Source: Dysgonamonadaceae bacterium (GTDB lineage: Bacteria; Bacteroidota; Bacteroidia; Bacteroidales; Azobacteroidaceae). Taken from it: a stretch of DNA of 30,207 bases. The position numbers and the translations under genes are program-made. The number at the start of each line of letters is the position of its first letter. Position 1 is the stretch's first letter. The notes below the pieces were generated by a model. The model was not told the DNA's origin. It worked only from the letters and a program-made list of their open reading frames with translations, and ran no database searches. The stretch lies in NCBI GenBank assembly GCA_031287395.1, contig JAITTA010000060.1:1-30207 (forward strand), given 5' to 3'. Positions 8,904 to 15,921 of the stretch are shown in pieces.

Positions 8904-9326
8904 CTATTCCTCAAACAATTCTTTTAAATCGATTTCCAATCCTTCAAAAATACGAACCGGAGCCTTTTGATTACAGTCATAAACCGTCCCAAAATCATAT
9001 TTCCCATCAAACTGCAATAAAAAGACATTTACCATTTTTGCTTTCGGGTCTACAATCCAGTACTCTTTAACTCCGGCAGTTTCATATAAATTAAACTTAT
9101 AGTTCCAATCGTATTTCAAAGTAGAAGGAGAAAGCACTTCCACCACTAAATCCGGAGCTCCGATACACCCCCTTTCATCCAACTTAGATAAATCGCAAAT
9201 GACACAGATATCAGGTTGAACTACATCAAGTATTTTGTCGTCGTCCTTCGAACCGTGAATCGGAAGGCGGACATCGAAAGGGGCATGATAAATACGACAT
9301 TTTCCCTTGTGTTTCCGGGATCTCAT
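8904..9326 (-). CDS. Uma2-family (DUF820) endonuclease, N-terminally truncated
   Basis: The 140 residues match the C-terminal two thirds of Uma2-family proteins, a PD-(D/E)XK-like nuclease fold of unknown role. AGAPD-type landmarks are clear: APFDVRLP (16-23), VQPDICVICD, APDLVVEVLSPST and EYWIVDP. The family normally has about 45-60 further residues before GKCRIYHAPFDVRL. These are missing, and the open frame begins at MRSRKHKGK. A second frame just upstream (ATG at 9372 or 9357) encodes MSRIAMKIDEKKTEPYEI, which looks like a Uma2 beginning, then leaves the frame at the same place. I infer an internal deletion with a frame break, so the product is probably inactive. The gene overlaps or abuts the response regulator gene and may be read with it. 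Confidence 0.75.
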   Translation of the reverse strand: MRSRKHKGKCRIYHAPFDVRLPIHGSKDDDKILDVVQPDICVICDLSKLDERGCIGAPDLVVEVLSPSTLKYDWNYKFNLYETAGVKEYWIVDPKAKMVNVFLLQFDGKYDFGTVYDCNQKAPVRIFEGLEIDLKELFEE

Positions 9327-9385
9327 ACGGTTCTGTTTTTTTCTCGTCTATCTTCATTGCAATTCTTGACATCGATTTAATCAGG

Positions 9386-9416
9386 CAAATATAAGAAATT
9401 TTTTGCAAAAAATCAA
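9386..9416 (-). promoter_or_regulatory. Promoter for the Uma2-like gene and two-component genes
   Basis: Read on the minus strand there is TTG (9416-9414), a 20-base spacer and TATATTTG (9393-9386). This is a good match to the TTTG-N19-21-TAnnTTTG pattern of the phylum. Transcription would begin near 9379, a few bases before the ATG at 9372. No other promoter was noticed before the response regulator gene, so this one may drive Uma2-like, regulator and kinase genes together. Confidence 0.5.
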
Positions 9417-9426
9417 TGACCTGTTC

Positions 9427-9457
9427 CCGAACATCAAGTGTTCGGAAACGAACACTT
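9427..9457. promoter_or_regulatory. Overlapping palindromes: candidate NtrC-type activator site
   Basis: Two perfect inverted repeats share one arm. CCGAACA (9427-9433) pairs with TGTTCGG (9439-9445). AAGTGTTCG (9436-9444) pairs with CGAACACTT (9449-9457) across GAAA. The three GAACA/TGTTC half-sites have centres near 9431, 9441 and 9452, about one helical turn apart. The block lies 80-110 bases upstream of the predicted start of the sigma-54 promoter, the usual place for an upstream activating sequence. It lies outside both predicted transcripts, which argues for a DNA site rather than an RNA attenuator. Confidence 0.6.
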
Positions 9458-9508
9458 CCAAAAACATTATCCAAATTTAATTATCTGATTATAAATTACT
9501 TATAATAA

Positions 9509-9524
9509 TGGCACGGACATTGGT
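9509..9524 (+). promoter_or_regulatory. Sigma-54 (-24/-12) promoter of the export operon
   Basis: TGGCACG, four bases, TTGGT: this differs from the sigma-54 consensus TGGCACG-N4-TTGCW only by G for C at -12. Transcription would begin near 9535, leaving a 20-base leader before the ATG at 9555. The neighbouring NtrC-type activator with an intact GAFTGA loop and the palindromes upstream make a chance match unlikely. No TAnnTTTG box was noticed between the site and the adaptor gene. Confidence 0.75.
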
Positions 9525-9554
9525 ATTAAAAAAATAAGAAATTAATCAATCCAA

Positions 9555-10808
9555 ATGGACAGAATCATTGAAAAAAAGAAATGGACTCCGAAAAAGATTG
9601 CTACCATTGCGGGAATTGCAGTTGGAGTTATTTTACTTACTACTATATTTTTTACTACTTTTGGTAAATCCAGGTTACGTGTGGAAAGCGACCGGATGAC
9701 GATTGCCGAAGTGAATCATGCCAGCTTCCGCGAATTCATTCCGGTAACCGGGATCATCCAACCGATTTCCACAATTTACCTGGATTTACAAGAAGGAGGA
9801 CGTGTCGAAGAAATTTTCGTCGAGGATGGCGCCATCATGAAAAAAGGTCAAGCCATCCTGCGTTTGAGTAATACGGATCTGGAACTAAATCTCGTAAACC
9901 AGGAAACAAATGTTTACAACTTACTGACACAAATGCAAATAGCTCAGAATAACGCCCGCCAGAATACGATTTCCAAATTGACCCAATCGGTCGATGTGGA
10001 GAGCCAGTTAATCGAAGCAAAGCGAGTTTATGATATGAACAAACGCCTGTTGACCGCCGGTACGATCGCCCAACAGGAATTCAAAGAATCGGAAAATCAA
10101 TACAATTACCTGATACAGAAACAAAAACTAATCAATGAAATTGTCAAACAAGATTCCATTGCTTCCGGACAACAATTACAACAGGTGGAACAATCCTATA
10201 AAGGCGCTCAAAACGGATTGAACCTGATGCGCAGGAAATTTGCAGATCTTACGGTTTGCGCTCCGATCGACGGCCAGTTAACGTCATTGGACGCAGAAAT
10301 CGGTCAAAATAAAAATAAAGGCGAACGCATCGGCCAGATAGACGTGTTGAGTGGATTCAAAGTGCGGGTGGACGTCGACGAACATTACATATCCCGCATC
10401 TACAACGGCTTGGAAGGACAATACAAACAGGGAGACAGTCTTTACATCCTAGTCATTAAAAAAGTTTACACTCAAGTTTCTAACGGACGCTTTGCCGTGG
10501 ATATGGTATTCAAAGGAAAAGTTCCCGATAATATACGCAGAGGACAATCGCTGCAAATCCGCATTGCCCTGAGCGACGAAACAGAAGCCCTGTTAATTCC
10601 GCGCGGAGGATTCTACCAACAAACCGGAGGCAACTGGATTTTCAAAGTGAATAAAAACGGAGACAAAGCCTATCGCGTCCCGATTCGCATCGGTCGCCAG
10701 AATCCGGACTATTACGAAGTGCTGGAAGGATTGGAAACAGGAGATAAAGTGGTAGTAAACAGCTATGAGAATTACGGAGATATACAGGAATTAATAATTA
10801 AGAATTAA
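9555..10808 (+). CDS. HlyD/MacA-type periplasmic adaptor of ABC exporter
   Basis: Membrane-fusion protein expected to link an inner-membrane transporter to an outer-membrane channel. One N-terminal membrane anchor (about 15-36, IATIAGIAVGVILLTT) follows a basic cytoplasmic start (MDRIIEKKKW). The two halves of the lipoyl-like domain flank a helical hairpin: first half about 65-110 (PVTGIIQPI through IMKKGQAILRLSNTDL), coiled coil about 110-215, second half about 228-265 (CAPIDGQLTSL). A beta-barrel and membrane-proximal domain complete the 417 residues. First gene after the -24/-12 promoter, so it probably heads the operon. No TolC-type channel gene lies in the window. The stop codon falls within an AATTAAG repeat, and the peptidase gene follows closely. 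Confidence 0.9.
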   Translation: MDRIIEKKKWTPKKIATIAGIAVGVILLTTIFFTTFGKSRLRVESDRMTIAEVNHASFREFIPVTGIIQPISTIYLDLQEGGRVEEIFVEDGAIMKKGQAILRLSNTDLELNLVNQETNVYNLLTQMQIAQNNARQNTISKLTQSVDVESQLIEAKRVYDMNKRLLTAGTIAQQEFKESENQYNYLIQKQKLINEIVKQDSIASGQQLQQVEQSYKGAQNGLNLMRRKFADLTVCAPIDGQLTSLDAEIGQNKNKGERIGQIDVLSGFKVRVDVDEHYISRIYNGLEGQYKQGDSLYILVIKKVYTQVSNGRFAVDMVFKGKVPDNIRRGQSLQIRIALSDETEALLIPRGGFYQQTGGNWIFKVNKNGDKAYRVPIRIGRQNPDYYEVLEGLETGDKVVVNSYENYGDIQELIIKN

Positions 10809-10812
10809 GAAT
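10796..10812 (+). repeat. AATTAAG period-7 motif at the adaptor stop codon
   Basis: AATTAAG, AATTAAG, AAT: two full heptamers and the start of a third, covering the last codons and TAA stop of the adaptor gene. Similar TTAAG-rich heptamers make longer arrays in the window at 25463-25505. Two units alone are weak evidence, but the position on a stop codon fits the pattern seen elsewhere. Confidence 0.35.
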
Positions 10813-10819
10813 GATAATC

Positions 10820-12142
10820 ATGAAAAAAATAGTTTGTCTTTTAGTTTTTAACTTGATCGCAAGTTGTATTTATAGTCAGGAAAACGCAGAAAAATCTCTT
10901 TCAACAGCAGAAAAAATCATTGGCCTGTCGAAATGTTGGTCGGAAGTGAAATACAACTTTGTCTATTTCGATCAGTTGCCTTTTGATTGGGATAGCCTCT
11001 ACCGGGCAGCTATTCCTGTTGTAATGGCTACAAAAAATAATTTTGAATACTACAGGGAACTTCAACGCTTTATTGCAAGCCTGAAAGATGGTCATACCCA
11101 GGTCTCTTTCCCGCGAGAGTTGTGGAAAAACTGGTCAACCATTCCTCTGACGACAAAATTCATCGATAACAAAATGATTGTTCTTTCCGTACTTAACGAC
11201 ACTTTAGAACAAATGGGAATTAAAAGAGGACTTGAGGTTATCGGCATAAACGGGACAAACGTACACGAATACGTTTCAACCAAGATCAAACCTTATGTTC
11301 ACTCTTCGACCGAACAATGGCTGAATTTACGTGCCTATGGAAGAGAAGCCACAAGAGGAGTGAGATCGGAAGAAATTCATCTGACATTCAAAGACAATAA
11401 CGGGAAAATTTTCGAGCGTTCCATCAGCCGTTCCCTATCGGAAAAAGACTTAAAACCGCAACCGTTATTCGACTTTAAAATGATCGACGGGACTATCGGT
11501 TTACTGAAAATCCGTTCTTTTTGGGGAAATGATTATATCCGGCAATTCGATTCTATTTATACCTGTATAAACGAAGCGGATGTAAATGCTCTTATTATTG
11601 ACATCAGAGGAAATGAAGGCGGTAATTCCAATTATTCCGCTTATATCCTGTCCCATTTGACAGGAAAGAGTTTCAAAATGTCGGATTGGAGTAGTCCGCT
11701 TTATATTCCGGCTCACGCTTCCTGGAATTATCCGAAAGAATGGTATTCCCAAAAATCATACGACTATAGTCCTGTAAAAGGAAAAACAATATTTGACAAA
11801 CCGGTTGCGCTGTTAATCAACGAAGGAACTTTTTCTGCCGCAGAAGATTTCTGCGTAGGTTTCAGAAATATGAAACGGGGCCTTATCATCGGGACTCCAA
11901 GCGGCGGAAGTACGGGCAATCCGATAGGATTTGACCTCCCCGGAGGAGGATGGCTGCAAATCTGCACCAAAAAAGATACTTATCCCGATGGAACCGAATT
12001 TGTCGGAGCCGGTATCCGTCCTGACGTAGAGGTAAAAGAAACTGTTTCAAGTTATTTGTCCACGGTACAACCGGATTCTGATCATTCTCTTGCAAAAGAA
12101 AAAGCAATACAAGCATTGAAAAGTAATATTCAGAAAAAATAA
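10820..12142 (+). CDS. S41 family peptidase (exported)
   Basis: Predicted C-terminal-processing/tricorn-type serine peptidase. The ATG at 10820 gives MKKIVCLLVFNLIASC, a signal peptide; IASC could be a lipobox (Cys16), or cleavage could follow YSQ. An ATG at 10811 only adds three residues. Visible family landmarks are KDGHTQVSF near 92 (the conserved DGHT), a PDZ-like stretch about 110-160 (IKRGLEVIGINGTNV), GLLKIRSFW, ALIIDIRGNEGG near 257-268 and the catalytic serine S339 in INEGTFSAAEDF, followed by GTPSGGSTGN. The 440-residue length is normal. Such peptidases are not a standard part of MacAB pumps. Here the gene sits between adaptor and ATPase on the same strand with tight spacing, suggesting that it processes the exported peptide or an envelope protein; that role is inference. 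Confidence 0.88.
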   Translation: MKKIVCLLVFNLIASCIYSQENAEKSLSTAEKIIGLSKCWSEVKYNFVYFDQLPFDWDSLYRAAIPVVMATKNNFEYYRELQRFIASLKDGHTQVSFPRELWKNWSTIPLTTKFIDNKMIVLSVLNDTLEQMGIKRGLEVIGINGTNVHEYVSTKIKPYVHSSTEQWLNLRAYGREATRGVRSEEIHLTFKDNNGKIFERSISRSLSEKDLKPQPLFDFKMIDGTIGLLKIRSFWGNDYIRQFDSIYTCINEADVNALIIDIRGNEGGNSNYSAYILSHLTGKSFKMSDWSSPLYIPAHASWNYPKEWYSQKSYDYSPVKGKTIFDKPVALLINEGTFSAAEDFCVGFRNMKRGLIIGTPSGGSTGNPIGFDLPGGGWLQICTKKDTYPDGTEFVGAGIRPDVEVKETVSSYLSTVQPDSDHSLAKEKAIQALKSNIQKK

Positions 12143-12155
12143 AAATAAAAGAAAC

Positions 12156-12854
12156 ATGATTAAGATTACGTACCTCGAAAAAATTTATCGCACGGAAGAA
12201 GTAGAAACCGTAGCATTGAATAAAATGTGCCTGGAAGTCAAGGAACACGAATTTGTCGCCATTATGGGCCCTTCCGGATGCGGTAAATCCACATTGTTAA
12301 ACATTCTGGGGATGCTGGACGACCCTACTTCCGGAAGTTTCCTGTTCAACGGCATGGAAGTATCAAAATTCAATGAAAATAAACGCAGCGATTTGAGGAA
12401 AGCCAATATCGGCTTCGTTTTCCAGAGTTTCAATCTGATCGACGAACTGACGGTATTTGAAAATGTGGAACTCCCGCTCGTTTACAACAACATCAAGGCT
12501 TCGGAACGCAAAATAATGGTAGAAGCGGCCTTGGAAGGCGTTCAAATGATGCATCGGCGCAATCATTTTCCTTCCCAGCTCTCCGGAGGACAACAACAAC
12601 GAGTCGCCGTGGCACGTGCGGTTGTCAACAGTCCAAAGCTAATCCTGGCGGACGAACCTACCGGAAACTTAGATAGTAAAAACGGGGTGGAAGTGATGCA
12701 GTTGCTGACTTCTCTGAATGAAAAGGGTACCACCATCATTATGGTAACACACAGTGAACACGATTCCCGTTACGCCCACCGGATTGTCCACATGCTCGAC
12801 GGAAAGACCGTTACGGAGAATTTTCTGAAAGAGTTGGTTTACGCGGCGCAATAG
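12156..12854 (+). CDS. ABC transporter ATP-binding protein (MacB/LolD type)
   Basis: Nucleotide-binding subunit of the export system. All ABC motifs are present in the 232 residues: Walker A GPSGCGKST at 38-46, Q-loop Q90 in FVFQSFNLI, signature LSGGQQQR at 142-149, Walker B LILADE at 162-167 with the adjoining PTGNLDS, and the switch histidine in MVTHSEHD. Subfamily features (FQSFNLIDELTVFENVELPL) place it with MacB/LolD/FtsE ATPases, which pair with FtsX-type permeases. It is a stand-alone ATPase serving the permeases at 13445 and 15922. The stop codon TAG overlaps the outer end of the period-8 array that starts the four-helix-bundle cassette. Confidence 0.95.
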   Translation: MIKITYLEKIYRTEEVETVALNKMCLEVKEHEFVAIMGPSGCGKSTLLNILGMLDDPTSGSFLFNGMEVSKFNENKRSDLRKANIGFVFQSFNLIDELTVFENVELPLVYNNIKASERKIMVEAALEGVQMMHRRNHFPSQLSGGQQQRVAVARAVVNSPKLILADEPTGNLDSKNGVEVMQLLTSLNEKGTTIIMVTHSEHDSRYAHRIVHMLDGKTVTENFLKELVYAAQ

Positions 12855-12940
12855 AAGACCGTGAGACCGGAAGATCGTAAGATCGTAAGACCGGAAGATC
12901 GTAAGACCGGAAGATCGTAAGATTGGAAGATCGTAAGAAA
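12855..12940 (+). repeat. Period-8 tandem array, left arm of cassette
   Basis: Ten contiguous octamers of the form AAGAYCGK (for example AAGACCGT, GAGACCGG, AAGATCGT, AAGATTGG) run from 12855 to 12934 and end in AAGAAAGA. The array begins immediately after the ATPase stop codon. Because 8 is not a multiple of 3, the internal TAA of the GTAAG units recurs in all reading frames. Confidence 0.9.
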
Positions 12941-12980
12941 GAGAGATTTAGGATGAACCAAACAGATTAAAATAAAAACT

Positions 12981-13349
12981 ATGAACAGAATTTCAAATCG
13001 GGAGTTTAATGAAAAAATGAGAGAGCGAACAAAACAATTTGCTTTACAAATTATAAATATTACAAACGAAATGCCTCATAAGGAATCGGCAAGAATAATC
13101 TCTAAACAATTATTACGATCGGCAACTTCGGTAGCAGCTAATTTTCGTGCAGCATGCAGAGGACGGTCTAAAGCGGAATTCTATAGTAAAATGTGTATTG
13201 TAGTGGAGGAAGCCGACGAAACACAATTTTGGCTCGAAATGCTTTGTGATAGTCAGCTAACGGATAAATGTAAATTGAAAGACATGCTTGATGAATGTTC
13301 TGAAATTATAGCGATAACAACATCTATTAAAAATAAATTAAAAATATAA
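12981..13349 (+). CDS. Four-helix-bundle protein (23S rRNA IVP / Avd-like family)
   Basis: The 122 residues match the small four-helix-bundle family first seen as the ORF of 23S rRNA intervening sequences and also related to the Avd accessory protein of diversity-generating retroelements. Characteristic features are REFNEKMRERTKQFALQI at the start, the conserved RSATSVAANFRAACRGRS segment near 47-64, and EFYSKMCIVVEEADETQFWL at 66-85. The surface is strongly charged, as expected for a nucleic-acid-binding pentamer of the Avd type. Its molecular role is unknown in free-standing copies. It is the only gene in this operon with no obvious connection to export and is bracketed by inverted period-8 arrays, so it looks like cargo of an inserted element. 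No reverse transcriptase or variable repeat is nearby. Confidence 0.9.
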   Translation: MNRISNREFNEKMRERTKQFALQIINITNEMPHKESARIISKQLLRSATSVAANFRAACRGRSKAEFYSKMCIVVEEADETQFWLEMLCDSQLTDKCKLKDMLDECSEIIAITTSIKNKLKI

Positions 13350-13368
13350 AAAAACACAGACCCAAACA

Positions 13369-13439
13369 TCTCACGATCTCACGATCTTCCGATCTTCCGA
13401 TCTCACGATCTCACGGTCTTACGATCTTACGGTCTTCTA
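13369..13439 (+). repeat. Period-8 tandem array, right arm of cassette
   Basis: Eight octamers in inverse orientation to the left arm (TCTCACGA, TCTTCCGA, TCTCACGG, TCTTACGG and similar) from 13369 to 13432, then TCTTCTA. It ends five bases before the ATG of the first permease. It can pair with 12855-12934 as an imperfect stem enclosing the four-helix-bundle gene. Confidence 0.9.
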
Positions 13440-13444
13440 AAATC

Positions 13445-15817
13445 ATGAACATCAAACAATCTCTCCGGATCATTTTCCGGAACAAAACATACGGAATATT
13501 AAACATCCTCGGCCTGACGGTGGGGATTACATCGGCAGTATTGATATTCCTCTGGGTAGAATACCAAATGAATTTCAACCGGGAAATACCCAATGCAGAA
13601 AACATTTACAAGATCGGACAGAATCAACGTTACGGAGACAATATCAATACATTCTTCGTAGCCTGTGGTCCTCTGTCCAGGACTTTGGATGAAAGTTTTC
13701 CCAAAATCAAACGCAACACCCGTGAATATGACACTCCCCAGACTTTTGTTTTGGAAAACGAAAACAAACGTTTTGCCGAAAACGGAAAATTCATGGACGC
13801 TTCAATCTTCGAAATGATCGGTATGAAGTTTATCCGGGGAAATGTCAAGACCGTTTTCGATCCTGCGTTTCCCATTGTAATCAGTAAAAAGATGGCGGAA
13901 AAAATATTTGGGAAAGAAGATCCTGTCGGAAAAACATTACGCACAGACGATCATTTATACGAAATAACCGGCGTGTTTGAAAATTTGCCCCAACAAAACA
14001 CTTCCTTCCGGTTCGAATGGCTGATTCCTTTCCGTATTCTTGAGAATGACCTGGTAGAAAAAGGTTGGGTCTCCGTCGATCATTGGGGGAGTAACTGGCA
14101 ATCATGTTATGTGGAGGTACATTCTCCGGCCGATGTCGAAGCGATTAACCAAAAATTGAAAGGGCTCATCAAAGAGAAAACCGACGGAAAGAACGATACC
14201 GAACTGTTTATCTATCCGATCACCAAACTACGGCTGTATGGAGAATTCAAAGACGGGAAAGCCACCGGCAGCGGCTACATCCGCACGGTAAGACTATTTT
14301 TCATCATCGGTCTGGTCATTGTATTGATCGCCTGCATCAATTTCATGAACCTCTCTACCGCCCGTTCGCAGAAACGCGCCATGGAAGTCGGCATACGAAA
14401 AACTTTCGGAGCCGGACGAATACGATTAATCAACCTGTTTCTGGGAGAATCCGGATTGATAACGGCTTTATCCATCATTCTGGTCACCGGTTTGGTTTAT
14501 TTGTGTTTGCCGTCGTTCAACCAATTGGTTTCATTAAAGCTGACACTCGACTTCAGCAACCCGGTTCATATTTCCGGATTGTTGGGTATCGGACTTATCT
14601 GTACATTCCTTGCGGGGATCTATCCGGCCTTTTATCTTTCTTCGTTTTCTCCGATGAATACCTTGAAAAAACAAAAATTAAGTATCGGTAGCGCCGCTCT
14701 GATACGAAAAGGACTGGTTATATTTCAGTTTTGTACCGCCTTCATATTGATTTGTGCCACCACGGTCATTTACCAACAAATCCGGTATGCACAAAAACGG
14801 GACATGGGTATCAAAAAAGAAAATCTGATGACGTTTGGTGTGACTCCCGAACTGATCAACAGTAGCTCTTCCGTTCAAAATGAATTAAAAAACACAGGCC
14901 TTGTGGAAAGTTCGGGACTAAGCAGCCAGAGCTTGTTGCAAATATGGAATAACGGCGGAAGTTATCAATGGGAAGGAAAAGATCCGAATACGAATCCACT
15001 GATATCGCGTGTCGAAGCAAGTCCCGGATTGATAGAAGCCGCCGGGTTAACCTTTGTCGACGGAAACGACTTTTTCCCTCAGGACAGCATACATATCATC
15101 ATCAATCAAACTTTGGCCGATATAATGGGGAAAGAAGGACGGATAGGAGGCAGAATAGGGCAAAGCAACAATCCGGACGACCGTTACGAAATCAGGGGGA
15201 TTGTCAAAGATTTTGTTTTCAACGACGTCTATCAGGGAAAATCCGAACCTGTTATATTCCATCCCCGGATCAATACTGCTAATTACCTGTTTGTTCGCCT
15301 GAAACCGGGAATCAATCAGATAGAAGCGATGGCAAAGATTAAATCCGTACTTCAACAATTCAGTCCCAATGAACCGTTTGAACCGGCCTTCATGGACGAC
15401 CGGTTCAACCAAATGTTTGCCGGGGAACGGCTTGAAGGAAAGCTGGCAGCCTTATTTGCCGGATTAGCCATTTTCATCTCATGCCTGGGTTTATTCGGAT
15501 TAAGCGCTTTTTCCGCCGAACAACGGACAAAAGAAATCGGTATCCGGAAAGTCCTCGGAGCCAGTATCTGGAATGTTTTGAATTTGCTTGGAAAATCATA
15601 TATGGCACTGATACTGATTGCATTGGTTATCGGAACACCCATTGCCTGGTATATTACCAATAATTACCTGCAAGATTATGCTTATCGAATCCCATTGAGT
15701 TGGACTATATTTTGTGGAGTTGCAGTACTGGTTACTCTGATTGCCGTCATCACAGTCAGTTTCCAATCATTACGTGCGGCTATTGTGAATCCGGTGAAGT
15801 CAATCAGAAGACCGTAA
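13445..15817 (+). CDS. ABC transporter permease, FtsX/MacB type (first copy)
   Basis: Integral membrane subunit of the export system, 790 residues, with the double FtsX layout common in Bacteroidetes. A TM helix lies at about 18-38, then a periplasmic MacB-type domain to about 280, then three or four TM helices (about 282-303, 331-355, 375-398, 422-444). A second periplasmic domain runs to about 665 and three TM helices close the protein (about 666-690, 718-738, 753-773). The repeated coupling motif before the transmembrane bundles is seen twice, as RAMEVGIRKTFGAGR and RTKEIGIRKVLGAS. The ATG lies five bases after the cassette repeat. The last codons and stop (SIRRP, then TAA) come from the next repeat, at 15806-15906. 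It probably acts with the ATPase at 12156. Confidence 0.93.
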   Translation: MNIKQSLRIIFRNKTYGILNILGLTVGITSAVLIFLWVEYQMNFNREIPNAENIYKIGQNQRYGDNINTFFVACGPLSRTLDESFPKIKRNTREYDTPQTFVLENENKRFAENGKFMDASIFEMIGMKFIRGNVKTVFDPAFPIVISKKMAEKIFGKEDPVGKTLRTDDHLYEITGVFENLPQQNTSFRFEWLIPFRILENDLVEKGWVSVDHWGSNWQSCYVEVHSPADVEAINQKLKGLIKEKTDGKNDTELFIYPITKLRLYGEFKDGKATGSGYIRTVRLFFIIGLVIVLIACINFMNLSTARSQKRAMEVGIRKTFGAGRIRLINLFLGESGLITALSIILVTGLVYLCLPSFNQLVSLKLTLDFSNPVHISGLLGIGLICTFLAGIYPAFYLSSFSPMNTLKKQKLSIGSAALIRKGLVIFQFCTAFILICATTVIYQQIRYAQKRDMGIKKENLMTFGVTPELINSSSSVQNELKNTGLVESSGLSSQSLLQIWNNGGSYQWEGKDPNTNPLISRVEASPGLIEAAGLTFVDGNDFFPQDSIHIIINQTLADIMGKEGRIGGRIGQSNNPDDRYEIRGIVKDFVFNDVYQGKSEPVIFHPRINTANYLFVRLKPGINQIEAMAKIKSVLQQFSPNEPFEPAFMDDRFNQMFAGERLEGKLAALFAGLAIFISCLGLFGLSAFSAEQRTKEIGIRKVLGASIWNVLNLLGKSYMALILIALVIGTPIAWYITNNYLQDYAYRIPLSWTIFCGVAVLVTLIAVITVSFQSLRAAIVNPVKSIRRP

Positions 15818-15906
15818 GACCGTAAGACTGGAAGACCGTAAGACCGGAAGAAAAACGGAACCCTTACATCTTACGGTCTTCCAGTCTTCCGGTCTTACGG
15901 TCTTCT
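15806..15906 (+). repeat. Cargo-free inverted pair of period-8 arrays (38-bp stem)
   Basis: The left arm 15806-15843 and right arm 15869-15906 are complementary at 37 of 38 positions around a 25-base loop. The arms are AGAAGACCGT-type octamers as in the cassette at 12852-13439, and the outer end AGAAGACCGT is the same. It fills the space between the two permease genes, and the TAA at 15815-15817 in its left arm ends the first permease. The transcript would form a long hairpin, a possible RNase III substrate or 3'-end barrier. There is no U-tract directly after it, so simple intrinsic termination is doubtful. Confidence 0.9.
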
Positions 15907-15921
15907 TAATATTAAAAAGTT

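Larger units (their letters stand above)
12852..13439 (+). other. Inverted-repeat cassette carrying a four-helix-bundle gene
   Basis: A 588-base block with TAGAAGACCGT at its left end and the reverse complement of TAGAAGACC at its right end. Inside are a ten-unit period-8 array, a 122-codon gene and an inverted eight-unit array. It separates the ATPase gene from the first permease gene of one operon. Its build matches the intervening sequences described in some bacterial 23S rRNAs, which have terminal inverted repeats around a gene of this same protein family. Mobility is not shown; no target duplication was found. Confidence 0.55.

Noticed and set aside
9427..9457. Attenuator with two mutually exclusive hairpins
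   Set aside because: Both predicted transcripts (plus strand from about 9535, minus strand from about 9379) exclude this block, so an operator in DNA is more likely.
12610..12624. Second sigma-54 promoter (TGGCACG followed by TTG)
   Set aside because: It lies in conserved codons of the ATPase after the signature motif, and the spacing to TTG is one base too long.
12981..13349. Avd accessory gene of a diversity-generating retroelement
   Set aside because: The family is related to Avd, but no reverse transcriptase, template repeat or variable repeat is visible nearby.
12855..13439. CRISPR array from the regular repeats
   Set aside because: The 8-bp units are contiguous with no spacers, vary in sequence and occur in inverted pairs; no cas genes are present.
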